Part shown: positions 1 through 8,784 of the stretch, piece after piece
How positions within the stretch are numbered: the stretch's first letter is position 1
Layout: each line of letters opens with the position of its first letter
From: an uncultured Lachnospiraceae bacterium
GTDB taxonomy: Bacteria > Bacillota > Clostridia > Lachnospirales > Lachnospiraceae
Direction: 5' to 3'
Length of the DNA stretch: 37,979 nt
Assembly: GCA_947053345.1 (NCBI GenBank)
Contig: CAMRSM010000035.1
Coordinates: 1-37,979, forward strand
Position numbers and translations under genes: made by a program
Notes under the pieces: model-generated
The model's database searches: none
Seen by the model: only the letters and a program-made list of their open reading frames with translations
What the model was told of the DNA's origin: nothing

Positions 1-308
1 CCCTTTATCCGCGGAAGCACTTTCTGTCCGCTCCTCTCCCAGAAACTGCTTCCGGATGCTGTACGGTCTCATACTGTTTTTTAGTTCCGTATGAGCCCTC
101 CCTGCACCCTTTATCCGCGGAAGCACTTTCTGTCCGCTCCTCTCCCAGAAACTGCTTCCGGGTGCTGTGCGGTCTCATACTGTTTTTTAGTTCCGTATGA
201 GCCCTCCCTGCACCCTTTATCCGCGGAAGCACTTTCTGTCCGCTCCTCTCCCAGAAACTGCTTCCGGGTGCTGTACGGTCTCATACTGTTTTTTAGTTCC
301 GTATGAGC
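1..308. repeat. 106-bp tandem repeat, 2.9 copies, two hairpins per unit
   Basis: Units begin at 1, 107 and 213 and are nearly identical; I see differences only near positions 57 and 65 of the unit. Each unit contains a long imperfect hairpin (12-54 in unit 1: arms CGGAAGCA and TGCTTCCG, then one mismatch, then TTTCTG and CAGAAA, with a 13-nt loop) and a second 7-bp hairpin (68-95: CTCATAC and GTATGAG). The array starts 11 bases beyond the stop of the ABC exporter gene at 319 and runs off the window edge, so the true copy number is unknown. It has no spacer structure and no convincing coding content; open frames across it merely repeat the same peptide. The long hairpin belongs to the dispersed family also seen at 8719, 9777 and 37926. 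Confidence 0.93.
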
Positions 309-318
309 AAATACTACT

Positions 319-2082
319 TCACTCCGCGTGCAGTTGGAGTTCATACAATTTCTTGTAAATCCCTCCTACCGCAAGCAATTCCTGATGCGTGCCGCTCTCC
401 CTTACTTCCCCCTTATGCATGACTATGATTTTGTCCGCATGCTGTATCGTAGAAAGGCGGTGTGCGACCATGATGGTCGTCCTGCCCCGCATCAGCTTTT
501 CCAGCGCTTCCTGGATCAGAAGCTCCGTCTCGGTGTCGATATTGGCCGTCGCCTCGTCCATGACGAGGATCACCGGGTCATAGGCGAGCGTCCTCGCAAA
601 GGACAAAAGCTGCCTCTGCCCCGCGGACAGGGTGCTGCCCCGCTCTGTGACCGGCTCATGGTAACCGCCTGGCAGGCGCGAGATAAAATCGTCGGCATTG
701 ACGTATTTTGCCGCACGCACAATATCCTCGTCCGTGATGTCCTCCCTGCGCAGACGGATGTTGCTGCTGATATCACCCGTAAAAATAAAGACATCCTGCT
801 GTACCTGCCCGATGGCGGCACGCAATTTTTCCTTGTCAATCTCCCGGATGTCAATTCCGTCAATGGTAATTTTCCCTTTCTGTATATCATAATACCTGCC
901 GATCAGGTTTAAAATGGAAGATTTGCCTGCGCCCGTCGCCCCGACAAACGCCACACGGGAACCTGCTTCCACCGTAAAACTGACATCCTTTAAAATCCAT
1001 TCCTCCCCCTGGTAGGCAAACCAAACATGTTCAAACACGATACGCCCGCGCACCACTCCCGGATCAACCGGATGCGGCGGGTTCCCGACCAGCGGCTTCT
1101 CATCAAGCAGCGTAAAAATCTTTTCCGCGGATGCCATTGCCGACTGGAGCGTCCCAAACTGCTCCGCAAGCTCCTGGATCGGCTGGAAAAACGAATTGAT
1201 ATACTGGATAAAAGTATACAGTGTCCCAACCTTGATCGCCTCCCGGATGACCGCGGAGGAACCCGACCAGATAATGATGGACAGCGCCACGACCGAGAGA
1301 AAGTAAATACTCGGCCGGAATACCGCAAATACCATCATCTCGCGGTAATTCGCCCTGTACAGATCCTTATTCTTCCTTCCGAATTCCGCGTTTTTTTCCT
1401 TTTCACGCGCAAAGATCTGGATGACTTTCATACCGGATAAATGCTCGGAAAGATAAGTATTCAGCGCCGTAATCTTTGTTCGGGTGATGCGGTAGGTCAT
1501 GCGGGAAATCCGCTTAAACAAAACCGTTAACCCTACAATAAACGGCAGGAGCGCAAACGCGAACAGCGCAATCTTCACATTCAGCATCAGCATGACTACT
1601 GCAAGCCCGATGATAGTCGCCACATTTTTGATCAGGCGCACGAGGATATTCGCATACATCTCGTGCAGCGCCTCAACATCATTTGTCGCGCGCGTTACAA
1701 TCTTTCCGACCGGCGTAATATCAAAGAACCGCAGCGAAAGCCTGTTGATATGGTCAAAGACCTCCTCGCGGATATTATATATGATATTCTGCCCTGTCAG
1801 CTGCAAAATCCAGGTCTGCAAAAAATTACAGACAAAACCCAGCAGCAGCACGCCCAAATAAATCAGCCCGCAGCGCCGGACTTCCGAAAACGGGGCATCC
1901 TCCATAAACAGGTCAATCACCTCACCCATGATGATGGGTCGGTACAGTTCAAGCACCGTAATCACAAGCACCAGAAAAAGTGCTGCCGCCATCCAGAGCG
2001 CGTAAGGCTTTGCGTAGGCGAGCAGACGTGAAAAAACGCCCTGCGATGCCGATTTTTCCAATTCTATCTCTTTCCTGTCCAT
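319..2082 (-). CDS. ABC exporter half-transporter, fused permease/ATPase (second subunit)
   Basis: This 587-residue protein has an N-terminal six-helix ABC exporter membrane domain and a C-terminal nucleotide-binding domain. The ATPase part shows a Walker A (GATGAGKSS), a signature in the variant form LSAGQ, and a Walker B with the normal catalytic glutamate (VMDEATANID), followed by the H-loop (AHRLST). The ATG at 2082 is chosen because GGGAGG lies just upstream and the preceding gene stops at 2093; the longer open frame to 2256 only runs back into that gene. With its neighbour it should form a heterodimer of the BmrCD/LmrCD type. The non-canonical signature here pairs with the degenerate ATP site of the partner. 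The substrate (drug, lipid or peptide) cannot be told from sequence. Confidence 0.93.
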   Translation of the reverse strand: MDRKEIELEKSASQGVFSRLLAYAKPYALWMAAALFLVLVITVLELYRPIIMGEVIDLFMEDAPFSEVRRCGLIYLGVLLLGFVCNFLQTWILQLTGQNIIYNIREEVFDHINRLSLRFFDITPVGKIVTRATNDVEALHEMYANILVRLIKNVATIIGLAVVMLMLNVKIALFAFALLPFIVGLTVLFKRISRMTYRITRTKITALNTYLSEHLSGMKVIQIFAREKEKNAEFGRKNKDLYRANYREMMVFAVFRPSIYFLSVVALSIIIWSGSSAVIREAIKVGTLYTFIQYINSFFQPIQELAEQFGTLQSAMASAEKIFTLLDEKPLVGNPPHPVDPGVVRGRIVFEHVWFAYQGEEWILKDVSFTVEAGSRVAFVGATGAGKSSILNLIGRYYDIQKGKITIDGIDIREIDKEKLRAAIGQVQQDVFIFTGDISSNIRLRREDITDEDIVRAAKYVNADDFISRLPGGYHEPVTERGSTLSAGQRQLLSFARTLAYDPVILVMDEATANIDTETELLIQEALEKLMRGRTTIMVAHRLSTIQHADKIIVMHKGEVRESGTHQELLAVGGIYKKLYELQLHAE

Positions 2083-2092
2083 CGCCGCCTCC

Positions 2093-3961
2093 CTACTCCG
2101 TTTCCAGCTGCTTTTCAAGCTGCTGTTTTTCGTAAAGCTTCGCGTAAATCCCGCCCTTTGCGAGCAATTCCCCGTGCGTGCCATACTCCGCCATCGCCCC
2201 GTGTTCCAGAACCATGATATGGTCGGCATTCTGCGTGGTCGAAATGCGGTGCGCAATGATAATGGTCGTCCTGCCCTTGCGGCATTCTTTTAAGGCCGCC
2301 AAAATCTTCTCCTCCGTGTCGGTGTCCACCGCGGAGAGCGAATCATCCAGAATCAGAACAGGGGCATCCTTCATCAGCGCCCGCGCGATCGAACTGCGCT
2401 GTTTCTGCCCGCCGGAAATTGTCACGCCGCGCTCACCGACCATCGTGGAATATTTTTTCGGGAACTCCATGATATTATCATGGATGCACGCCTGCTTCGC
2501 CGCCTCCGTCACCGGAACAAGATCACCGTAGGCCTCATCCATACGGTTCTTTGAGCGGAAGAAATCGCGCTCCAGATATTCCTCCAGCCGCTCCTTATGC
2601 GACATGAAAATTTTGGTGCCCGCCGCCCCTTCCTCAAACACCTCCTCCGGCACATCAGAAAGTTTCCTCACACCAAAAGCAATATTCGTCTGCAATGTAT
2701 CAGAGAAAAGAAAATTGTCCTGGGGAACATAGGCGATGGATTCGCGAAGCACCGAAAGCGGGATCTCCCCGATTGCATGCCCGTCCATCAAAATCTGCCC
2801 CTCCTCCACATCGTACATGCGCACGAGAAGATTGGAAAAAGTTGTTTTGCCGCTTCCGGTGCGCCCAAGGATGGCGAGTGTCTCCCCTTTTTTAATCTCA
2901 ACGGACAAATCCTTCAGTGCAGGATTTGTCCCCGGATGGTACGCGAATGTCAGGTGACGTACCGAAATCCCGCCCTTAAGCGCCGTGACTTCCCGGTTTA
3001 CCTGCGCACCGTCCACAATCTCCGGTTTTTGGGCAAAAATTGCTTCCACTCGCTTCATGGATGCAAAGCCCTGCGAAAACGAATTGATGCTGTCACCAAC
3101 CGCAATCATCGGCCAGGCAAGCATACCCACATATGAGGTGAAAGACACGAAACGACCCGGGGAAAGCGTGCCGCCAAGCACCAGCTTCCCGCCGTACAAC
3201 AGCGCGATCACACTCGAAATGCCGACAATCACATCAAGCAGCGGCATCACGACCGCCTGGAGCTTGACGACACTCAGATTCATCTCTTTATTGTTCCGGT
3301 TTGCCGCAGCAAACGCTTCTTTCTCCCTCTCCTCCTGCACGAAAGCTTTGATGACGCGGATGCCGGAAACACTCTCCTGCACCTGGTCGGTCATATCGGA
3401 AAATGCTTTCTGCTTTTTGGCAAAACGCCGCTCCGCTGCCCCGCTGTAATAAATCCCGCCAAACAAAATAACAGTCATCGGGATGCAGGCGAGCAGCGTC
3501 AAGCCCAGATTTACATGCAGGATCATTTTTGCGATGACCATGACAGTCATCACGATAGCGTCAAAGGTAGAGATAACCGCAGGTCCCAATGACATGCGGA
3601 TCGCTGCAAGGTCATTGGTAAAGTGCGCCATCAGGTCACCCGTCTTATTTTCATTGTAATAGCGCATCGAGAGTGTGGACAGATGCGAAAACATCGCACC
3701 GCGCAGCTCGTACTCAATCTTTCTCGCCGCACCGAAAATATAATAGCGCCACCCAAAACGCCCAAGCGCCATCAGCCCGCCGACAAGCAAGATCCTCCCG
3801 ATCAGGGAAACGATTCCCTCCATGTCCATCCCTGCAATCAGGCCGTCCGTCACGTCGCCGGTATACTCCGGTATTAAAAGCCCAAGGTAATCCACTGCCA
3901 GCAAAATGAACATACCGATCAGGTAACTCACCCAATATTTTTTTATGTACTTGACCACCAT
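2093..3961 (-). CDS. ABC exporter half-transporter, fused permease/ATPase (first subunit)
   Basis: This 622-residue protein is a membrane domain followed by an ATPase domain, encoded 10 bases ahead of its partner. The ATPase has Walker A (GRTGSGKTT), a canonical signature (ISGGQKQR) and a Walker B ending in Asp (LILDDSLSAVD) where the catalytic Glu normally sits. That is the hallmark of the degenerate site in heterodimeric exporters such as BmrC/LmrC. Between the Q-loop and the signature there is roughly 40-50 extra residues, rich in charged amino acids (around EEGAAGTK to RMDEAYGDL), compared with the usual spacing. The ATG at 3961 is preceded by AAGGA. A sigma-A-like promoter lies at 4080-4108. 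Multidrug or lipid export is a family-level guess. Confidence 0.93.
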   Translation of the reverse strand: MVVKYIKKYWVSYLIGMFILLAVDYLGLLIPEYTGDVTDGLIAGMDMEGIVSLIGRILLVGGLMALGRFGWRYYIFGAARKIEYELRGAMFSHLSTLSMRYYNENKTGDLMAHFTNDLAAIRMSLGPAVISTFDAIVMTVMVIAKMILHVNLGLTLLACIPMTVILFGGIYYSGAAERRFAKKQKAFSDMTDQVQESVSGIRVIKAFVQEEREKEAFAAANRNNKEMNLSVVKLQAVVMPLLDVIVGISSVIALLYGGKLVLGGTLSPGRFVSFTSYVGMLAWPMIAVGDSINSFSQGFASMKRVEAIFAQKPEIVDGAQVNREVTALKGGISVRHLTFAYHPGTNPALKDLSVEIKKGETLAILGRTGSGKTTFSNLLVRMYDVEEGQILMDGHAIGEIPLSVLRESIAYVPQDNFLFSDTLQTNIAFGVRKLSDVPEEVFEEGAAGTKIFMSHKERLEEYLERDFFRSKNRMDEAYGDLVPVTEAAKQACIHDNIMEFPKKYSTMVGERGVTISGGQKQRSSIARALMKDAPVLILDDSLSAVDTDTEEKILAALKECRKGRTTIIIAHRISTTQNADHIMVLEHGAMAEYGTHGELLAKGGIYAKLYEKQQLEKQLETE

Positions 3962-4079
3962 AAGTCCTTAAGCCCACCTCGCCCTTTTCCCTTTGCCGCG
4001 CATCCACACTGTGCCCATGCATTGCCAGGCACACTGCCCCGCCAGCCTGCCGGAAAAGTATTTTTTAATGCCGACTACC

Positions 4080-4108
4080 ATTATAAGCGAAAAACTCCCA
4101 AAAAGCAA
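4080..4108 (-). promoter_or_regulatory. Sigma-A-like promoter for the ABC exporter pair
   Basis: On the minus strand, TTGCTT (4103-4108) and TATAAT (4080-4085) are separated by 17 bases. The start codon at 3961 lies about 110 bases downstream. The leader contains a 6-bp inverted repeat (TGTGCC / GGCACA) near 4013-4035 that could fold, with no assigned role. Confidence 0.65.
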
Positions 4109-4116
4109 GAGACGGG

Positions 4117-4143
4117 ACAAAAGAGGACGGTCAAGCCTCTTCG
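4117..4143 (-). terminator. Weak possible terminator after the hydrogenase-MCP gene
   Basis: In the transcript sense, AAGAGG and CCTCTT pair around a 9-base loop and are followed by TT. The stem is short and the U-tract poor, so this may be incidental. Confidence 0.3.
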
Positions 4144-4169
4144 CGCCAAACCGCCCTCCTTGCCTTTTC

Positions 4170-6098
4170 CTAATTCAGGATTACATTTGTCTCATGTATT
4201 ACTGCCTTCACATTATCCGCCATCCGGGATACTTCCATGACGGATTCCTGTATTGACTTTCCTTTCTCGGAAGTCTGGTTGACATTGACAATGGTATCTT
4301 CCACTGATGCCAAAAGTTCCGTGATGGTGCTGCTAAAACGGTCTACTACATTGGAAATCGCAAGGATCGCCCCCTTGATGGCTTCATCATTCTCTTTCGC
4401 GGATGCCACGGACGATTTTGAGCTGTCCGAAAGCTGACGGATATTGGATGCAACCACTGCAAAACCGTTTCCTGCCTCGCCTGCCCTCGCCGCCTCGATC
4501 GCCGCGTTCAGGGAGAGCAGGTTGATCTTTCCCGCGATCTTCTCCACATCCCGTGTCATGACATTATAGCTCTCGATACTGGAATTGATACGTTCAGCGG
4601 ACTCCTTAAGCCCCTCATTCAGTTCCGAAAGGCGGGTCATATGCTGGGTCAGCACGGTCATCTTATCCGATGTATGTAAACCAGTCTCACGGATCGCGTC
4701 CGCTTCCTCCTTAATCCCGTAAATGCTGTCGTTTAGCTGCTCGAAGACGTTAACCAGGTCATTGTTCATCTCGTGAACCTTTTGGTTTACCTGTTCCACT
4801 TTCATCCGCTCTTCGCCGACCGAACTCACGATATACTGGTGACAGTTTTCCTTTTCGTTGACACCCTTCGCCAGAGCGATCGCCATCTCGCGGCAAGTAC
4901 GGAAACCACACGCATGGCAGTCAAAATGCTTCTCTTCTTCCGTGTGTTTGCCAAGCTCCTTATATGCCCGCTCAATCTCCGCTTCCGTAACCTTAACATT
5001 CTTGATATCCCGGGTCTGGTATTTGCGGATATAATCTTCCAGATGCAGCTTTTTGTCAAAATTCGAAAACTGCATATCCTGCCCATGTCTCGTCACATTT
5101 TTCCTCCGCACGTTGCGCGCGTACTTCTCGACATCGTACATGATATTGTTGATGGCGAAGCAGTGATAATCCACGCCCGTCGCCGGTCCCCCATTGCAGC
5201 CGTCCTTGCAGCTCAACACATCAAAAACCGTCGGAAGATCCTTCTCCCTCTGCTTTAAGTAAAGATCCAAGTCGTCGTACAGGCGCTCTGTCCCCTCGGA
5301 GGTGATGACGGACAGTTCCGGATTGTGGATCTGCAGATTCTTCATCAATCCGCCCGGCCGCGGGTAAATCGCGCCCTCAAGGCCGATGTTGTCGTCAAAC
5401 TCAAACTCGCTGTAAAGTTTAACCGTCGGCAGGTCAATACCGTTCTTGTTAAAATAATCCCGCAGATGCTCCATTGTTACATTATAATCAATCATTCCCG
5501 TGTCAAGGAATTCATCCCCCTTGGCAATACACGGGGAAATCGCCGCAATCTTGCCGTTATAGCCGAGCACTTTCCGGATATAGATGGCCAGACACAGCAT
5601 CGGGCTTTGGATCGGGGAAAGATGTGGGAGCAGCTCCTGCTTATGCTTCAGCACATAATTGACAACTGCGGCACACGGCTGGGAGATCAGCTTCGCGTCC
5701 GGATGCTGCTCTATGTAGCGCAGGTGCGCCCAGGTACAGATATCTGCGCCGTAGGAGACATCATATATGCTCCGGATGCCCTGGTTGCGGAACCATTGAA
5801 GGACATGCCGCCAGTTCCCGTCAAACGCGATCTTCATAGAAGGGGCGGCGATCAGTACCATCTCCTGCCCAAACCTCAGATCCCTCATGAACCCATCAAT
5901 GTCATCCTCAAATGATCTTGCACCGTGGGAACAAGCGCGGATGCACGCCCCACATTTAATACACTTTTTCTCATCAATATTGATGACCAACTGTCCGCTG
6001 CTGTCTGTCTTCGCGATGTTCGCGTCAATTACCGGACATACTCTCACACAGGCATTGCAGCCCACACACCTGCTTACATCCAGACAAATCTTCCCCAT
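4170..6098 (-). CDS. Soluble [FeFe]-hydrogenase-like sensor fused to an MCP signalling domain
   Basis: This 642-residue protein has four parts. Residues 5-60 are a 2[4Fe-4S] ferredoxin domain (Cys 11, 14, 17, 21 and 46, 49, 52, 56). Residues ~78-330 are a hydrogenase large-subunit domain with all four H-cluster cysteines: QPC at 142, SPC at 190, and SCKDGC at 297 and 301. Residues ~390-420 are a PF04060-like Fe-S motif (Cys 394, 397, 402, 419). The C-terminus is a coiled MCP hairpin with the conserved [18 protein letters not shown] core. There are no membrane segments. The residue before Cys142 is Pro, not the proton-shuttle Cys of catalytic enzymes (TSCCP), and the L2 motif is SPC, not MPC. 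This suggests sensing rather than bulk H2 turnover. The ATG at 6098 has AAGGAG seven bases upstream. No maturation or che genes are nearby. Confidence 0.92.
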   Translation of the reverse strand: MGKICLDVSRCVGCNACVRVCPVIDANIAKTDSSGQLVINIDEKKCIKCGACIRACSHGARSFEDDIDGFMRDLRFGQEMVLIAAPSMKIAFDGNWRHVLQWFRNQGIRSIYDVSYGADICTWAHLRYIEQHPDAKLISQPCAAVVNYVLKHKQELLPHLSPIQSPMLCLAIYIRKVLGYNGKIAAISPCIAKGDEFLDTGMIDYNVTMEHLRDYFNKNGIDLPTVKLYSEFEFDDNIGLEGAIYPRPGGLMKNLQIHNPELSVITSEGTERLYDDLDLYLKQREKDLPTVFDVLSCKDGCNGGPATGVDYHCFAINNIMYDVEKYARNVRRKNVTRHGQDMQFSNFDKKLHLEDYIRKYQTRDIKNVKVTEAEIERAYKELGKHTEEEKHFDCHACGFRTCREMAIALAKGVNEKENCHQYIVSSVGEERMKVEQVNQKVHEMNNDLVNVFEQLNDSIYGIKEEADAIRETGLHTSDKMTVLTQHMTRLSELNEGLKESAERINSSIESYNVMTRDVEKIAGKINLLSLNAAIEAARAGEAGNGFAVVASNIRQLSDSSKSSVASAKENDEAIKGAILAISNVVDRFSSTITELLASVEDTIVNVNQTSEKGKSIQESVMEVSRMADNVKAVIHETNVILN

Positions 6099-6173
6099 AG
6101 CAGTTCTCCTTTGCAACCAAATATTTCAGCCGTTTTGCGAATTACTTAAGTTTTTCTCGAACAATCTGCCTAT

Positions 6174-6202
6174 ATTTTATCAAATTGTAAAACAATTGTC
6201 AA
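6174..6202 (-). promoter_or_regulatory. Near-consensus promoter with internal inverted repeat
   Basis: On the minus strand, TTGACA (6197-6202) and TAAAAT (6174-6179) are separated by exactly 17 bases, 76 bases before the hydrogenase-MCP start. A perfect inverted repeat AATTGT-AAA-ACAATT occupies 6183-6197, filling most of the spacer. That is where an operator would block RNA polymerase. It resembles the general shape of Rex sites but does not match their published consensus. Confidence 0.8.
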
Positions 6203-6250
6203 TCACCGAAACATGCCTTATAAATCCCGTTTCCCGTGTCTGGTCTCCTA

Positions 6251-7819
6251 TCACAATCTGGCTCCCAGCAATTTTTTCGTATAAGGGTGCACCGGATTGC
6301 GGAAAACTTCATCCACATCGCCGCTTTCGACAATCTCGCCCTGATACATGACAAAAACACGGTCGCAGATGCGGTGGATGACATTCATGTCATGGGAAAT
6401 AAAAAGGTAAGTCAGCCCGAATTCCTTCTGCAGTTTCACCAGCAAGATCAAAATCTGCTCCTGCACGGTGACATCAAGCGCCGACACCGGCTCGTCAAGC
6501 AGCAGGAACGGCCGTTTTAACATGATTGCCATGGCGATGGCAACACGCTGGCGCTGCCCCCCGGACAATGTTTTGGGACAGCGGCCGTAATACTCCCTGC
6601 CAAGCCCGACCTTCTCAAGCATTTCACACACTGCAGCCCGCTGTTCCTCCTTCGTGCCGACGTGGTGCAGACGCAAAGGCTCGGTCATAAGCCACCCGAT
6701 CGTCTTTGCCGGATTTAAACTGCCGTAAGGATCCTGAAAGACCATCTGGGGATTCTCACAGGAGATATCCGCGCTTCCGCTGGTAAGCGGATTCAAACCG
6801 GCAAGCGCTTTCGCAAGTGTTGATTTGCCGCAACCGGACTCACCGACCACACCGACGGTCTCCCCGGCGCACAAGTCAAACGAAACTTTTTTTACCACCT
6901 CGCGCTTTCTCTTTTTCCCGTCAAGTTTCTCCTCATAAAAAACGGAATAATCCCTCACGCACACGATGGCCTCCCCTCGGCAGACGGCCGGTTCCTTTTT
7001 TAACACACTGCCCTTGCCGAGGGCGGCGGCGAGAAGCCGCTTCGTATAATCCATCTGCGGCTGTTCAAACAAAGTACCGACATCCCCCTGCTCCACGACC
7101 TTGCCGCCGCACATGACGACCGCGCGGCTGCAGACACTGCGGATCACCCCGAGATCGTGCGAGATCAGGATGATCGTTGTACCATACTCTTTTTGGAACT
7201 TCTTTAAAAGCTCCAGAATTTTTGCCTGTATGGTTACGTCGAGTGCCGTCGTCGGCTCGTCCGCGATCAGAAGCTTCGGGCGCAGGATCATTGCCATCGC
7301 GATCATCGCGCGCTGGCGCATACCGCCGGAGAGCTGATGTGGATATTTCCCGTAAATTTCCTGCGGGTCGGGTAGCCCCACCTCGGAAAGCATCGCGAGC
7401 ACACGCTTTTTCCTCTCCTCCTTCGGGCAGTCCCCGTGAAGTAAAAGCATCTCCTCAACCTGCCTGCCGATCGTCATGACCGGATTTAAAGAAGTCATCG
7501 GCTCCTGGAAGATCATCGCGATATCATCGCCCCGCACTGCCTCCAGTTCTTTCTGCGTCATAGTATTCAGTATGATATAATCCTCGCCGTTCAGAAAGCG
7601 GATGTTCCCTTCAAGTACCCTTCCGCCCCCGCCCAGCAGACCCACACAAGCCAGCATGCTCACGCTCTTTCCCGAGCCGGATTCCCCGACAATGCCAAGT
7701 GCTTCCCCTTCGCGGACATAAAAGGAAACCCCGCGCGTGACGGGATTCATCTTTTTCCCTTTTTGCGGGAATCCTACTGATACATTGCAAAGTTCCAACA
7801 AATGCTTTTCTTTTTCCAC
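6251..7819 (-). CDS. Peptide ABC importer, fused double ATPase (OppD-OppF/DppD-DppF type)
   Basis: This 522-residue protein contains two complete ABC ATPase domains. The first has GESGSGKS, LSGGMRQR and LIADEPTTALD. The second has GESGCGKST, LSGGQRQR and LLLDEPVSALD. Both catalytic glutamates and both signatures are intact. The second domain ends with the PVHPYTK stretch typical of oligopeptide transporter ATPases. Most genomes encode these as two proteins; the fusion makes one polypeptide able to power the permease pair. The start is GTG at 7819, with AAGGAGG about seven bases upstream, and it follows the permease gene by 36 bases. It is the last gene of the importer operon. The substrate is probably peptides, but nickel or sugar importers of this family cannot be excluded. 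Confidence 0.95.
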   Translation of the reverse strand: MEKEKHLLELCNVSVGFPQKGKKMNPVTRGVSFYVREGEALGIVGESGSGKSVSMLACVGLLGGGGRVLEGNIRFLNGEDYIILNTMTQKELEAVRGDDIAMIFQEPMTSLNPVMTIGRQVEEMLLLHGDCPKEERKKRVLAMLSEVGLPDPQEIYGKYPHQLSGGMRQRAMIAMAMILRPKLLIADEPTTALDVTIQAKILELLKKFQKEYGTTIILISHDLGVIRSVCSRAVVMCGGKVVEQGDVGTLFEQPQMDYTKRLLAAALGKGSVLKKEPAVCRGEAIVCVRDYSVFYEEKLDGKKRKREVVKKVSFDLCAGETVGVVGESGCGKSTLAKALAGLNPLTSGSADISCENPQMVFQDPYGSLNPAKTIGWLMTEPLRLHHVGTKEEQRAAVCEMLEKVGLGREYYGRCPKTLSGGQRQRVAIAMAIMLKRPFLLLDEPVSALDVTVQEQILILLVKLQKEFGLTYLFISHDMNVIHRICDRVFVMYQGEIVESGDVDEVFRNPVHPYTKKLLGARL

Positions 7820-7855
7820 CCAAACCCTCCTTCTTTCATCTGCCCGAAAATGCCG

Positions 7856-8674
7856 TCAGCCGTTTTTCTTTCCGATATTTTCGCTGATCATACTGAAACC
7901 GAGCACCGTAAAAACGATCATCAACCCCGGTGCAAGGGCAAACCACGGTGCGCTTAAAAGATAGGTCTGCGCCTCCGAGAGCATGCTGCCAAGGCTTGCG
8001 TTTGGCGGCTGCACACCAAGCGAAAGATAACTCATGCCCGCTTCCGCAAGAATCGCATTATTTAGTCCGATCGTAATCGTCGACAGCAGGATCGGTCTTG
8101 TGTTTGGCAGGATATGCACGAACATGATACGCAGGTTGCCCGCCCCTAAAAGCCTGGCGTTGCGCACATAGTCAAGCTCCTTTTGTACAATATATTCACT
8201 TCGCACGACACGCGCAAAACTCGGGATGAAAACCACGCCGAGCACCGCGATGATATTGTATTCCCCCGTCCCGATCAGGCTGACGAACACAATCGCCAGA
8301 AGAATGCTCGGAAACGAAGTCAGCGTATCGTTTAAACGCATCAATATCTCATCGACAATGCCGCCGTAATAGCCGGTGAACGCACCGACCAAAACCCCCG
8401 CCGTCAGACCAATCGCCACCGTAACAATGCTGATCAGGAAGGTTCTTCCCGCGCCGTCCATCACGCGGCTTAAGATGTCCCTCCCCATATAATCCGTCCC
8501 GAACGGGTGCAGAAGGCTGGGTGGTTTATTTTTCAGCGCCGCGCTCATCGCAGTCGGCTCATACGGTGTCCAGAACAGGCCGACCACCACAAAAAGGAGT
8601 ACCACGGATACAAGCGCAATACCAATGACCATATTCCAATTCTTCGTATTCGATTGTCCGCGGCCTTGTTTCAT
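7856..8674 (-). CDS. Peptide ABC importer permease, OppC/DppC type
   Basis: This 272-residue inner-membrane permease starts with a short charged cytoplasmic tail (MKQGRGQS), a first helix, and the PTAMSAALKNKPPS segment that precedes the periplasm-equivalent region in OppC proteins (HPFGTDYMGRDILSR). It has several further helices and the EAA-loop region (ARVVRSEYIVQKELDYVRNA) that contacts the ATPase. The open frame continues upstream to 8788, but that would overlap the preceding permease and include an intergenic hairpin. The ATG at 8674 has AGGAGG at the right distance, so I use it. It lies between the OppB-like gene and the fused ATPase. Confidence 0.94.
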   Translation of the reverse strand: MKQGRGQSNTKNWNMVIGIALVSVVLLFVVVGLFWTPYEPTAMSAALKNKPPSLLHPFGTDYMGRDILSRVMDGAGRTFLISIVTVAIGLTAGVLVGAFTGYYGGIVDEILMRLNDTLTSFPSILLAIVFVSLIGTGEYNIIAVLGVVFIPSFARVVRSEYIVQKELDYVRNARLLGAGNLRIMFVHILPNTRPILLSTITIGLNNAILAEAGMSYLSLGVQPPNASLGSMLSEAQTYLLSAPWFALAPGLMIVFTVLGFSMISENIGKKNG

Positions 8675-8718
8675 GGTATGCCTCCTGTTTTTAAGTCCCG
8701 CATTTGCCATTCCCGTAC

Positions 8719-8769
8719 CGCCGGGACAGGGCGTTTCCGTCCGTTTCTCTTCCGAAAAACCCCTGCGGG
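8719..8769. repeat. Dispersed hairpin element between the two permease genes
   Basis: Imperfect arms CAGGGCGTTTCCG and CCGAAAAACCCCTG flank a 13-nt loop TCCGTTTCTCTTC. The arm and loop lengths match the hairpin in the tandem repeat at 1-308 and the one at 37926. In the operon mRNA it could stabilise upstream segments or cause partial termination. Confidence 0.7.
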
Positions 8770-8784
8770 CATATGCTGTTTTTC

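Noticed and set aside
1-308. CRISPR array
   Set aside because: The repeated units are 106 bp and directly adjacent, with no unique spacers and no cas genes.
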